NCBI RefSeq assembly: GCF_900142725.1
Contig: NZ_FRBW01000005.1
Span: 248,001 to 312,000 of the forward strand
Reading direction: 5' to 3'
Length of the DNA: 64,000 nucleotides
DNA from: Roseibium suaedae
GTDB lineage: Bacteria > Pseudomonadota > Alphaproteobacteria > Rhizobiales > Stappiaceae
The translations under genes and the position numbers were made by a program. Positions 43,308 to 51,890 of this stretch are shown here, one piece after another; position 1 is the stretch's first letter; every line of letters begins with the position of its first letter. The notes under the pieces are model-generated. The model saw only the letters and a list, made by a program, of their open reading frames with translations, searched no databases and was not told the DNA's origin.

Positions 43308-44459
43308 ATGTCTGTCGAACAGATACTGGCCGATCTCGTGGCAATTCCCTCATTGCCCGGCACGCCAAACGGAACAGTCACGGACTGTCTTCTGGCGCAG
43401 CTTGACCATGCCGGAATTGAGGTGACCCGCCTGACCGGACCGGAAGGGGATCGCTGCAATCTCTTTGCCACCATCGGCCCCAAGGACAAGCCCGGCTATA
43501 TTCTCTCCGGTCACAGCGATGTGGTCTCGGTCGAGAACCAGACCTGGTCGTCGGATCCGTTCCGGCTCACCAAGGATGGCGACAGGCTGACAGGCCGAGG
43601 CACCACGGACATGAAGGGCTTTCTGGCCTGCATGCTGGCCATGGCACCCGAATTTGCAAGTATGCCGCTGCAACGCCCGATCCATCTTGCCTTTTCCTAT
43701 GACGAGGAAATCGGCTGCCGCGGCGTCGGTCACATGATCGACCGGCTGCCGGACCTTTGCGCGCACCCTTCAGGAGCAATCATCGGCGAGCCGAGCGGTC
43801 TCAAGCCCGTTCTGTCCCACAAGGGCAAGCAGGCACTGGAACTCCGCTTCTCGGGCAAGGCCGGGCACTCTTCCAATCCGGCCCTCGGGGAAAATGCGCT
43901 CTACGCCGCAGCCGACATGCTGGTGACAATCCGCGCCCTCAGCCAGTCTCTGGAAAAGGAGGGGCCGTTCGACGACCGGTTCGACCCGCCCCATTCCACA
44001 TGTCAGGCCGGGGTCATTCAGGGCGGTGCGGCCGTCAACATCATCCCGGACAGTGCCGTGATCCAGTTTGAGACACGAGCCATTCCAGGCGTTGATCCGC
44101 GAAGCCTGAGCCGGTCTCTCATCGAACAGATTGAGGCGCTGAACGCCGCCTCCACGGGCGCTGGCAAGGCGTTGCGGGCAAGCTGGAGCGAGACAGCCTG
44201 CTATCCCGCCCTGCCACCCTGCGAGGATCAGGGTTTCGTTGCGCTCATGCAGCGCCTGAGCGGACAAGAACCGGTTCAGGCTGTCAGCTACGGCACGGAA
44301 GCTGGCCTTTTCCATCAGGCGGGGATTGCCTCGATCATTTGCGGTCCAGGTGATATCTCCCGTGCCCATCGCCCGGACGAATTCATCCTGCGCTCGGAGC
44401 TTGAGGCCTGCATCGCAATGCTGCGCGGTCTTGGCCAGGAGCTCTGCCGCGCTGCCTGA
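43308..44459 (+). CDS. M20 deacetylase of the ArgE (acetylornithine deacetylase) type
   Basis: The 383-residue zinc enzyme cleaves N-acyl amino acids. Metal ligand regions are LSGHSDVV (His), GTTDMKG (Asp) and YDEEIGCRG (Glu), followed by the dimerisation domain and a C-terminal SYGTEAGLFH with His. It begins 34 bases after the dehydrogenase. Since a full arginine pathway is not here, its true job may be removal of an acyl group from a pathway intermediate. Confidence 0.92.
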   Translation: MSVEQILADLVAIPSLPGTPNGTVTDCLLAQLDHAGIEVTRLTGPEGDRCNLFATIGPKDKPGYILSGHSDVVSVENQTWSSDPFRLTKDGDRLTGRGTTDMKGFLACMLAMAPEFASMPLQRPIHLAFSYDEEIGCRGVGHMIDRLPDLCAHPSGAIIGEPSGLKPVLSHKGKQALELRFSGKAGHSSNPALGENALYAAADMLVTIRALSQSLEKEGPFDDRFDPPHSTCQAGVIQGGAAVNIIPDSAVIQFETRAIPGVDPRSLSRSLIEQIEALNAASTGAGKALRASWSETACYPALPPCEDQGFVALMQRLSGQEPVQAVSYGTEAGLFHQAGIASIICGPGDISRAHRPDEFILRSELEACIAMLRGLGQELCRAA

Positions 44460-44481
44460 GGCGGATTGCAAGGACAAGATT

Positions 44482-45696
44482 ATGACCCCTGACCAGATTT
44501 CACGACTTCTCGGCCATTCCGGCTTCAAAAGCGCGCTGACGCATATCGATGGCGCGTTCGACCGCTTCATCGAAGAGCTGATCACCCTAACCGAGATTCC
44601 TGCTCCCCCTTTCCAGGAGGAGGAAAAGGCAGCCGCCTATCTCGGCATGATGAAAGAGTCAGGGCTTGAAGAAGTCGAATCCGACGAGATAGGTAACGTC
44701 TGCGGCCTGATCCGGGGCAGCGGCAATGATGGCTTCGTCGTCGTGGCTGCCCATCTGGATACGGTTTTCCCGGCGGGAACGGACGTGACCGTGCGCCGGG
44801 AAGGCAACAAGCTTTTCGCACCGGGCATTGGCGATGACACCCGTGGTCTTGCCGCCAACCTGACGCTGGCTCGCGCCATCCTCCAGTCGGGCATCCGTCC
44901 CAAGAAGACCCTTCTTTTCGTCGGCGACGTTGGTGAAGAGGGCAAGGGCGACCTGCGCGGTATCCGCCACCTGTTCACCGCCGGAAAATACCGCGACCGC
45001 ATCGATGCCTTCCTGTCGATTGACGGCTCGGACACGTCCCGCATCGTCACGGAGGCGGTCGGATCCTACCGCTACCGGGTCACTTTCCGTGGTCCCGGCG
45101 GACACAGTTTTTCCGCCTTTGGCACAGTCAACCCGGCCTATGCCATGGCCGAAGTTCTGACTGGCCTTTCAAGCCTGGAATTGCCGAAGGAGCCGAAGAC
45201 GACGGCAACGCCTTCCGTCTTTGGGGGCGGAACCTCGATCAATGCAACGCCGGAAACCGTCTGGTTCGAGCTGGACCTGCGCTCGGTCTCACAGACAGAG
45301 CTCGACCGGATTGACCAGGAATTCCACGCCCTTCTGACCAAGGCGGTTGCAGCCGAAAATGCACGGGGAGACACGTCTTCCGGGACCATCACCGTGGACG
45401 CGCAGCGCATCGGCAACCGGCCAGCCGGGTCCACCGCGTCCGACGCTCCGATCGTTGCAACCAGCCTTGCTGCCGTGAAGGCTTTCGGCCTGTCCCCCCG
45501 GCTGGAATCCTCCTCCACCGACGCCAACATCCCGATCAGCCTCGGCATTCCGGCCATCTGCATCGGCTCGGGAAATGGGGTCGGCGGCCGCGCCCATTCC
45601 CTCGATGAGTGGATCGATGTCGAACGTGAGCCGCAGTTGCGTTCGCTTCATGCCCTTCTCGCCGTGATCCTCGGCGTCGCCGGACTGGAAGACTGA
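44482..45696 (+). CDS. M20-family metallopeptidase/amidohydrolase (PepT-like)
   Basis: The 404-residue protein is a second M20 enzyme with AAHLDTVFPAG (His, Asp), GIGDDTRGLAANL, VGDVGEEGKGDLRG and a C-terminal histidine region (GRAHSLDEW). It matches M20 dipeptidase/PepT-like members more than ArgE, so the two neighbours differ in type. It lies 22 bases after the ArgE-like gene, with AAGGA upstream of the ATG at 44482. Together with the peptide importer this suggests cleavage of a short peptide or N-acylated amine. Confidence 0.9.
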   Translation: MTPDQISRLLGHSGFKSALTHIDGAFDRFIEELITLTEIPAPPFQEEEKAAAYLGMMKESGLEEVESDEIGNVCGLIRGSGNDGFVVVAAHLDTVFPAGTDVTVRREGNKLFAPGIGDDTRGLAANLTLARAILQSGIRPKKTLLFVGDVGEEGKGDLRGIRHLFTAGKYRDRIDAFLSIDGSDTSRIVTEAVGSYRYRVTFRGPGGHSFSAFGTVNPAYAMAEVLTGLSSLELPKEPKTTATPSVFGGGTSINATPETVWFELDLRSVSQTELDRIDQEFHALLTKAVAAENARGDTSSGTITVDAQRIGNRPAGSTASDAPIVATSLAAVKAFGLSPRLESSSTDANIPISLGIPAICIGSGNGVGGRAHSLDEWIDVEREPQLRSLHALLAVILGVAGLED

Positions 45697-45705
45697 AAAC
45701 AGACC

Positions 45706-45733
45706 CCATCGCCCGCAGCAGTGCGGGCGATGG
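45706..45733 (+). terminator. Terminator after the M20 genes
   Basis: CCATCGCCCGCA and TGCGGGCGATGG form a perfect 12-bp stem with a GCAG loop, 9 bases after the stop, followed by TTCAA. It divides the aldehyde-dehydrogenase/M20 unit from the hydroxyacid dehydrogenase unit. Confidence 0.75.
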
Positions 45734-45782
45734 TTCAACCCGAGTTGTACCACCCTTAGGCCTCGCTGACCTGGACCCTGAC

Positions 45783-46709
45783 ATGAGCTTTCTGATCCTT
45801 TCCTATCCCGCCCGTGTCGAAACCTTCCGCAAGGTCTTTGCGCGTGACTTTCCGGATCTCGTCTTCGCAGGTTCGCTGGACGAGATCGATCCGGTGGATG
45901 TGCGCTACCTGATGGCCTGGACCTTCCCGGACGATCTGGCCGCAAAGTTCCCCAATCTGGAACTGATCCTTTCCGTCGGCGCAGGCATCGACCAGATGAC
46001 CGGTGTCGAGATCCCCGCCGGAGCCAAGCTTGTGCGCATGGTCGAAGATGGGGTCACCTCCCTGGTTCGGGACTATGTGGTCATGAGTGTTCTCGGCCTG
46101 CACCGGGACCTTCCGGCCTTTCTGGACCAGCAACGGCAGGAGATCTGGAAGGCCCGGGATTTTGTCTGGGCCGACCAGCGGCGCATCGGGATTCTGGGGC
46201 TTGGGGAACTGGGCATGGCGGCCGTCAACGCCCTGCGCCCCTTTGGATTTAAGCTTTCCGGCTGGAGCCGCTCGCTCAAGTCGATTGAAGGTGTCGATTG
46301 TTTTGCCGGAGATGAGGGCCTGAAGGCGATGCTGGCAGAAACCGACATTACCGTCTGCCTGCTGCCGCTCACCGACGAGACCCGCAACATTCTCAATGCA
46401 GAGTTCTTCGACATGCTGCCAAAGGGGGCAGGGCTGGTTCATGCCGGGCGCGGCGGCCACCTGGATCAGGAGGCCCTGCTCGACGCCCTCGACAGCGGCC
46501 AGCTCTCCGGTGCCTTCATCGACGTCACCAATCCGGAGCCCCTGCCTGCGGGCCACCGCCTCTGGTCCCACCCGGGTATCGTCTTAACACCTCACATCGC
46601 CGGACACAGCCGGCCGGAAACCGCCGCCCAGGCCACGATCGAGAACATCCGCCGCCACCTTGCCGGGGAAAACCTCAAGGGGTCGGTCAATCCGGCACTC
46701 GGATACTGA
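45783..46709 (+). CDS. D-2-hydroxyacid dehydrogenase (GhrA-type)
   Basis: The 308-residue enzyme reduces glyoxylate, hydroxypyruvate or other 2-oxo acids. The NAD-binding GILGLGELG motif lies near 135, and the catalytic Arg (HAGRGGH), Glu (EPLP) and His (TPHIAGHS) follow in order. The short N-terminal domain fits GhrA rather than SerA. It is followed after 76 bases by GNAT copy 2. Its exact substrate is unknown. Confidence 0.92.
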   Translation: MSFLILSYPARVETFRKVFARDFPDLVFAGSLDEIDPVDVRYLMAWTFPDDLAAKFPNLELILSVGAGIDQMTGVEIPAGAKLVRMVEDGVTSLVRDYVVMSVLGLHRDLPAFLDQQRQEIWKARDFVWADQRRIGILGLGELGMAAVNALRPFGFKLSGWSRSLKSIEGVDCFAGDEGLKAMLAETDITVCLLPLTDETRNILNAEFFDMLPKGAGLVHAGRGGHLDQEALLDALDSGQLSGAFIDVTNPEPLPAGHRLWSHPGIVLTPHIAGHSRPETAAQATIENIRRHLAGENLKGSVNPALGY

Positions 46710-46785
46710 AACACCGCATAAAGACCGGCACCAGCCGGCAACTGCTCACCAAGAGACCGTGAGCGAGACGCAAAGGGTAGGACGC

Positions 46786-47637
46786 ATGCAGACCAAACGC
46801 TCCGAGCAGATCTCCATCATCGACCTGCGGACCTCAGATGCCGCAGAGGCCCTGCGCCTGTCCCGGCAGGAGGCCTGGCCCCACCGGCTGGAGGACTGGC
46901 AGCTTCTTCTGGAGCTCAGCCACGGCGTTGGCGCTGTTCATGACGGACAGCTTGTCGGAACCGCCATGCTGACCCCCTACGGCGACGATGCGGCGACCTG
47001 CAACATGATCATCGTCGACCCGTCCATGCGCGGGCTTGGCCTTGGACGGCAACTTGTCGAAGCCTTGCTGGCACAGGCCGGCAGCCGGGAATGCCGGCTG
47101 ATCGCAACCCAGTCCGGTCTTCCGCTCTATGAAAAGCTCGGTTTCGTGGCCACCGGTTCAATCACCCAATGTCAGGGCATCGTCTCCGCCGTGCCGCCAT
47201 CTCCGCTAGTCCAGGAAGCCAGTCAGGCCGATCTGGACGACATTCTTGCGCTCGACTTCGCCGCACATGGCATGGACCGGCAAGGCCTTCTGAAACACCT
47301 GATCAACGAGAAACCCTTCTTGATCCTGCGGGATGAAAACGGCCTGCGCGGCTTTGCCTCCTGCCGCGCCTTTGGCCGGGGTCAGATCGCAGGCCCTGTC
47401 GTGGCACGTGACAAGGAAACGGCGCGCCTGCTGCTGTGTGCGGCGCTCGCCCGGCATGAAGGACAGTTTCTCCGGGTGGATCTCACGGACGCGGCAGCCC
47501 CCTTTGTTTCGCTTGTGGAGACGGCGGGCCTGACCCAGGTCGGCGGAGGCGTTGCCATGACCCGCGCAGGTACGCACCAACTCGCTGCGACAGGGGATGC
47601 GGCGGTCTACACACTGGCCAGCCAGGCCCTCTGCTGA
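46786..47637 (+). CDS. GNAT-family N-acetyltransferase with C-terminal acetyltransferase-like domain (copy 2)
   Basis: The 283-residue protein is a paralogue of the GNAT at 39065. It has AWPHRLEDW and an acetyl-CoA loop (MRGLGLGRQLVEALL) in the first half, and SCRAFGRGQIAGPVVA with a histidine and FLRVDLTD in the second. The two copies diverge strongly outside these landmarks. GGTAGGA lies 3 bases before the ATG at 46786. Acetyl acceptor unknown; possible link to the adjacent M20 deacetylases. Confidence 0.88.
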   Translation: MQTKRSEQISIIDLRTSDAAEALRLSRQEAWPHRLEDWQLLLELSHGVGAVHDGQLVGTAMLTPYGDDAATCNMIIVDPSMRGLGLGRQLVEALLAQAGSRECRLIATQSGLPLYEKLGFVATGSITQCQGIVSAVPPSPLVQEASQADLDDILALDFAAHGMDRQGLLKHLINEKPFLILRDENGLRGFASCRAFGRGQIAGPVVARDKETARLLLCAALARHEGQFLRVDLTDAAAPFVSLVETAGLTQVGGGVAMTRAGTHQLAATGDAAVYTLASQALC

Positions 47638-47671
47638 GGCTCCGAAGGCGGCGAACCATTCCAGACATGCA

Positions 47672-47703
47672 AAAGGCCCGGAATCCAATGGTTCCGGGCC
47701 TTT
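47672..47703. terminator. Bidirectional terminator after GNAT copy 2
   Basis: AAAGGCCCGGAA and TTCCGGGCCTTT form a perfect 12-bp stem with an 8-base loop. The A and T runs at its foot suit termination on both strands; the cupin gene converges from the other side. Confidence 0.85.
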
Positions 47704-47726
47704 GATTTTACTAAAGAGAGGGGGGA

Positions 47727-48080
47727 TCAGCCCACGATCACATAGATCTTGCGCACGGTTTCAATCGTCTTCCAGATACCCTTGTAGCCGGGCATCATCA
47801 TGAAGCTGTCGCCCTTGCGGAAGATGCGCGGCTCCTTGCCTTCCTCGGTCAGTTCGATCACCCCTTCAAGAAGATGGCAGAACTCGAACTTCTCGCCCTT
47901 GATCGAATGGTTAGACCCGGGCGTCGCTTCCCAGATACCGGTGATGACTTCGCCGTTGCGGGCGCTTTCATAGGCCCAGGTGCTATAGGTCGGGTCGCCC
48001 TCAACCAGCTTTTCAGGATCGCATTTCTTGACGACCGGCATGCCGAGATCGGCCTGGTCGAACTTGATCAGTAGGCTCAT
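47727..48080 (-). CDS. Small cupin protein (cupin_3/DUF861 type)
   Basis: The 117-residue protein is a single cupin barrel with motif 1 around HSIKGEKFEFCHLLEG and motif 2 around GDSFMMMPGYKG. This cupin_3 type is often paired with amine or amino-acid oxidases and may bind small organic ligands or a metal; the enzymatic role is not known. It follows the FAD oxidase at 48097 by 16 bases and ends the minus-strand HAD-oxidase-cupin unit. Confidence 0.9.
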   Translation of the reverse strand: MSLLIKFDQADLGMPVVKKCDPEKLVEGDPTYSTWAYESARNGEVITGIWEATPGSNHSIKGEKFEFCHLLEGVIELTEEGKEPRIFRKGDSFMMMPGYKGIWKTIETVRKIYVIVG

Positions 48081-48096
48081 GGATATCTCCGGAAAT

Positions 48097-49374
48097 TCAT
48101 TGGAAACGGTCGAGCGCCTTGTAATAGGCACCGACAAGCGGCAGGAACCAGGGCTTGCCGAAGTGACCGGGAACCGCGTTCCAGGCCAGGCCATCCCAGG
48201 GATTTCGATTGGCACGTCCGCTCATCAGGTCAGCCATGATCTCACCCATGTGAGTGGCGATCTGGGCCCCGTGGCCGGAATATCCCATGGCGAAGTAGAG
48301 ACCGTCGGCATCGCCTGCCCGCGGGAAGCGGTCCTTGGTCATGTCCACCAGACCACCCCAGCAATAGTCGATGCCGACACCCTTAAGCTGCGGGAAGATC
48401 CGGACCATGCTGTCCCGCAGGATCTCGCCCGCCTTGGCATCGGACCGCTGATCGGACGTCGCGGAAAACCGTGCCCTTCCGCCCCAGATCAGCCGGTTGT
48501 CCGGTGACAGGCGGAAGTAGTTTCCGATGTTCATCGTGTTGACATAGGTGCGTCCGCCGGGAACCGTCGCCGCAACCTGCGTCTCCGTCAGGGGCTGGGT
48601 GGCAATCAGGAAGCTCCCGACCGGAATGACCCGGCGGCGGAAGAAGGGGAAGGCGGACGTGGTATAGGCCCCGGTTGCCAGAAGAACCTTTCCGGCCCTG
48701 ACACTGCCGCGCGGTGTCACCAGCTGCCAGCTGCCGCCGGTCCGTTCTCTCGAAATCACCGGAGCCTTTTCATGGATCACGGCCCCGTGGCGCACAGCGG
48801 CTTGCGCAAGACCGGTCACGAAGCGTCCCATGTGCATCATCGCGCTGCGTCTCTGCAGCATACCGCCGTGGAAAGCATCCGATCCCACTTCGGAAACGAG
48901 ATCGGACTTGCTCAGCATTGCCGTATCCGGATCGACGTCCCGGTTCAGCGCGTCAAAATTGCGGGCAAGGCCTTCATAGTGAGCCGGCTTGGACGCCAGC
49001 TTCAGTTTGCCTGACCGCCGGAAACTGCAGTCGATCCCCTCTTCGGCAATGATCCGCTCGATGGTTTCAATGCCGTCATCGAAAGCCTTGTAGATGGCCC
49101 GGGCCTTGTCCAGGCCCATGGTCTCGCGGGCATGAAGATAGCTATGCGCCATGCCGTTGTTGAGATGGCCACCGTTGCGGCCGGATGCGCCGAAGCCAAC
49201 CGTCTCCGCCTCGAGAACGACGACCGAATGGCCCTGTTTCGCGAGCAAACGCGCAGCACCGAGGCCGGTGAATCCGGCCCCGATCACCGCATAATCATAG
49301 GATCCGCCGACATTGCCGCCTGCGGCACCATCAAAGACCGGAGCGCTGTCCTGCCAATAGGGGACGAATTTCAT
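48097..49374 (-). CDS. FAD-dependent amine/amino-acid oxidase (PuuB/DAO type)
   Basis: The 425-residue DAO-fold oxidase has the ADP-binding motif AVIGAGFTGLGAA at about 29-41 and the FGASGRNGG flavin loop at about 60-68, which is typical of gamma-glutamylputrescine oxidase and relatives. The C-terminal YFAMGYSGHGAQ binds flavin. Its likely reaction is oxidative deamination of a secondary or primary amine to an aldehyde plus H2O2, which would feed the aldehyde dehydrogenases. It lies between the HAD gene and the cupin. Confidence 0.92.
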   Translation of the reverse strand: MKFVPYWQDSAPVFDGAAGGNVGGSYDYAVIGAGFTGLGAARLLAKQGHSVVVLEAETVGFGASGRNGGHLNNGMAHSYLHARETMGLDKARAIYKAFDDGIETIERIIAEEGIDCSFRRSGKLKLASKPAHYEGLARNFDALNRDVDPDTAMLSKSDLVSEVGSDAFHGGMLQRRSAMMHMGRFVTGLAQAAVRHGAVIHEKAPVISRERTGGSWQLVTPRGSVRAGKVLLATGAYTTSAFPFFRRRVIPVGSFLIATQPLTETQVAATVPGGRTYVNTMNIGNYFRLSPDNRLIWGGRARFSATSDQRSDAKAGEILRDSMVRIFPQLKGVGIDYCWGGLVDMTKDRFPRAGDADGLYFAMGYSGHGAQIATHMGEIMADLMSGRANRNPWDGLAWNAVPGHFGKPWFLPLVGAYYKALDRFQ

Positions 49375-49383
49375 GTCGCCGCC

Positions 49384-50049
49384 TCACAGGCCGAAGACGC
49401 CGGGCAGGCCGCCGATGTCCTTGATCTCGGTGTATTCGTAAAAGGGATTGGCCGGCTCATGGCCACGGTTGACCCAGACCTTGGACTTGATGCCCATGTC
49501 ATAGGCGGTCATCAGGTCATAGCGGAACGAGGACGAGACATGGGTAATGTCTTCCGGACCGCAGCCAAGCACGTCGAGCATATATTCAAAGCCGTTCATA
49601 TGCGGCTTGTAGGTGCCGGTTTCCTCAGCGGTGATGACCTTGAAGAAGGGCGCGCCGAGCTTCTCGACATTGGACATGATCTGGCTCTTCATCGCATTGG
49701 ACAGAATGACGAGCGGAATGTCCTTCGCGACTTTCGCAAGACCAGCAGGCACATCCGCATGGGGACCCCAGGTCGGCACTTCTTCATAGATCCGCTTTGC
49801 ATCTTCCGGACGGAAGGCAACGCCGTGCTTCTTGCAGGTCCGCTCCAGCGCGTTGTGCACCAGATTGGCATAAGGCTTCCAGGCCCCCAGCACTTCATCC
49901 AGGCGATAGGCGGAGAAGCTCTTGATGAAAGCCAGCATTTCCGGCTCGGGCAGGTCATTGCCATAGATCCGGCGCGCGGCCCCTGCCATGTCGAAATTGG
50001 TGAGTGTGCCGTAGCAATCGAAGGTAACGAACTTCGGGCGGAAGGTCAT
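49384..50049 (-). CDS. HAD hydrolase, type II haloacid dehalogenase-like
   Basis: The 221-residue protein has the HAD motif 1 FDCYGTL with nucleophile Asp11, motif 2 LSNA, and lysine plus the acidic motif 3 around SSSFRYDLMTA. Such proteins hydrolyse 2-haloacids or phosphate esters. A true dehalogenase is not proved; its context (amine oxidase, aminotransferase) makes a housekeeping or detoxifying role possible. The ATG at 50049 is preferred over a long frame that opens upstream. Confidence 0.88.
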   Translation of the reverse strand: MTFRPKFVTFDCYGTLTNFDMAGAARRIYGNDLPEPEMLAFIKSFSAYRLDEVLGAWKPYANLVHNALERTCKKHGVAFRPEDAKRIYEEVPTWGPHADVPAGLAKVAKDIPLVILSNAMKSQIMSNVEKLGAPFFKVITAEETGTYKPHMNGFEYMLDVLGCGPEDITHVSSSFRYDLMTAYDMGIKSKVWVNRGHEPANPFYEYTEIKDIGGLPGVFGL

Positions 50050-50451
50050 GACGGATATCCTGACTGACAAGAATGGCGGCCACGTCGGCCTTGACCATGA
50101 TCCTAGCCGGTCACAAGAAACGGACCCGCCGCTTTGCAGGACGGCAAAAGCAGAAAACGCCGTATCTTGCGCATGCCGCGGAACGATCTTGCGCAAGGCT
50201 GCCAGTCCGGCCCTGCGCCATGAGATCTCCAGCCACCCGCCGCGGCATATCCTTCGGCCCGGCCGATCCTGAACAGCCAAATCTTCCGAAACCGCAGTCC
50301 AATCAGCCGCATCGTGTCATCCGGGAGGCCGATACTCACCAGCATCGATCATGACGCCTGCGTTTCCAATCCGGACCGGATGGGAACTATAGGCCTAGAC
50401 CCTCTTTCATCCGCTGCCGCCCCGCAGGGGAGCCAACGACCGGAACCCGCC
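50050..50451. promoter_or_regulatory. Divergent promoter region HAD/aminotransferase with 10-base direct repeats
   Basis: This 402-base gap has no convincing gene. The sequence ATCTTGCGCA occurs twice, at 50164-50173 and 50186-50195, 22 bp apart (two helical turns); the second copy continues to a CTTGCGCAAG palindrome. An operator for the local regulator is possible. No clear -35/-10 pair is visible. Confidence 0.3.
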
Positions 50452-51828
50452 ATGCTTTCCAATTCCCTTGTCGAACTCGACCGCGCCCATCTGATACACC
50501 CGGTCGCGAGCTGGCGCGGCCACGAAGCGGCGGGCGTGCGCATCCTGTCTTCCGGCAAGGGCGCGGTCGTGCGCGATGCCACCGGCAGGGAACTGATCGA
50601 CGGCTTTGCCGGCCTTTGGTGCGTCAATGCGGGCTATGGCCAGGAAAGTGTTGTGGCCGCCGCAACCGAACAGATGCGTGACCTGTGCTATGCCACCGGC
50701 TACTTCGGCATTGGCTCTGATCCGGCCATCCGTCTGGCCGCACGCCTTGCCGATCATGCACCGGGCGATCTCAACCACGTCTATTTCACCCTTGGCGGAT
50801 CGGACGCGGTCGACAGCACAGTGCGTTTCGTCCGTTATTACTGGCATTCCCGCGGCAAGCCGCAGAAGGACCAGTTCATCACCCTGGAATATGGCTACCA
50901 TGGTTCGTCCACGGTGGGTGCAGGCCTGACGGCACTACCCGCCTTCCACGCAGGTTTCGGCGTGCCCTATGACTGGCAGCACAAGATCCCGTCTCCCTAT
51001 CCCTACCGAAATCCCCTGGGATCTGACGTCGAGGCCATGATTGCCCAGTCGAAGGCGCAGCTGCTTGCAAAGATAGAAGAGCTGGGCGGCGCCGACCGTG
51101 TCGCCGCCTTCTATGCGGAACCGATTCAGGGCTCGGGCGGCGTCATTGTTCCCCCCAAGGGCTGGCTCAAGGCCATGCGGGATCTTTGCGCAAAGAACGA
51201 TATCCTGTTCGTCGCCGATGAAGTCATCACGGCCTTCGGGCGAACCGGGCCGCTCTTTGCCTGCTCTGAAGAAGGCATCGTTCCCGACATGATCACTACC
51301 GCCAAGGGCCTGACCTCTGCCTATGTACCGATGGGGGCAGTCTTCATGTCCGAACACGTCTACCAGACCATTGCCGATGGCGCAGGCCAGGCTGCGGTCG
51401 GTCACGGCTACACCTATTCCGCCCATCCGGTTTCAGCCGCAGTCGGCCTTGCCGTACTGGATCTTTATGAAGGCAGCCTTCTCGACAACGGCCGCCGGAT
51501 GGGTGACAGACTGCAGGCAGGTCTTCAGTCCTTGTCGGATCATCCGCTGGTCGGAGACGTGCGCGGCCGCGGGATGCTGGCAGCCATCGAACTGGTCACC
51601 GACAAGGATAAGAAGACACAGCTCCCGGCCGCCTCCCTGCCGGCAACCCGCATTTTTGAGCGGGCCTGGGAAGCAGGTCTCGTTGCCAGAGCCTTTGCCT
51701 GGGGTGTGATCGGCTACGCACCGCCGCTCTGCTGCACGGAGGCGGAGATCGACGCCATTGTCGAGCGCACCCGGATTGTGCTGGACCAGACCCTTGAGGA
51801 CCCGGACGTCCGGGCGGCCATGGCCTGA
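50452..51828 (+). CDS. Class III (omega) aminotransferase
   Basis: The 458-residue PLP enzyme shows YFTLGGSDAVDS, the YGYHGSS ring-stacking region, ADEVITAFGRTG and the PLP lysine 285 in TTAKGLTSA. It belongs with putrescine/beta-alanine:pyruvate aminotransferases, which remove a terminal amino group to give an aldehyde. I chose the ATG at 50452; upstream in-frame starts lack support. It is followed by the FAD oxidase at 51891, so the two may act on the same substrate class. Confidence 0.92.
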   Translation: MLSNSLVELDRAHLIHPVASWRGHEAAGVRILSSGKGAVVRDATGRELIDGFAGLWCVNAGYGQESVVAAATEQMRDLCYATGYFGIGSDPAIRLAARLADHAPGDLNHVYFTLGGSDAVDSTVRFVRYYWHSRGKPQKDQFITLEYGYHGSSTVGAGLTALPAFHAGFGVPYDWQHKIPSPYPYRNPLGSDVEAMIAQSKAQLLAKIEELGGADRVAAFYAEPIQGSGGVIVPPKGWLKAMRDLCAKNDILFVADEVITAFGRTGPLFACSEEGIVPDMITTAKGLTSAYVPMGAVFMSEHVYQTIADGAGQAAVGHGYTYSAHPVSAAVGLAVLDLYEGSLLDNGRRMGDRLQAGLQSLSDHPLVGDVRGRGMLAAIELVTDKDKKTQLPAASLPATRIFERAWEAGLVARAFAWGVIGYAPPLCCTEAEIDAIVERTRIVLDQTLEDPDVRAAMA

Positions 51829-51890
51829 GCCAGGCCGCTTCCCGAGAACCCAACACCAGACCGGCGACGCCTCATTTTCAGGAGACCTTC

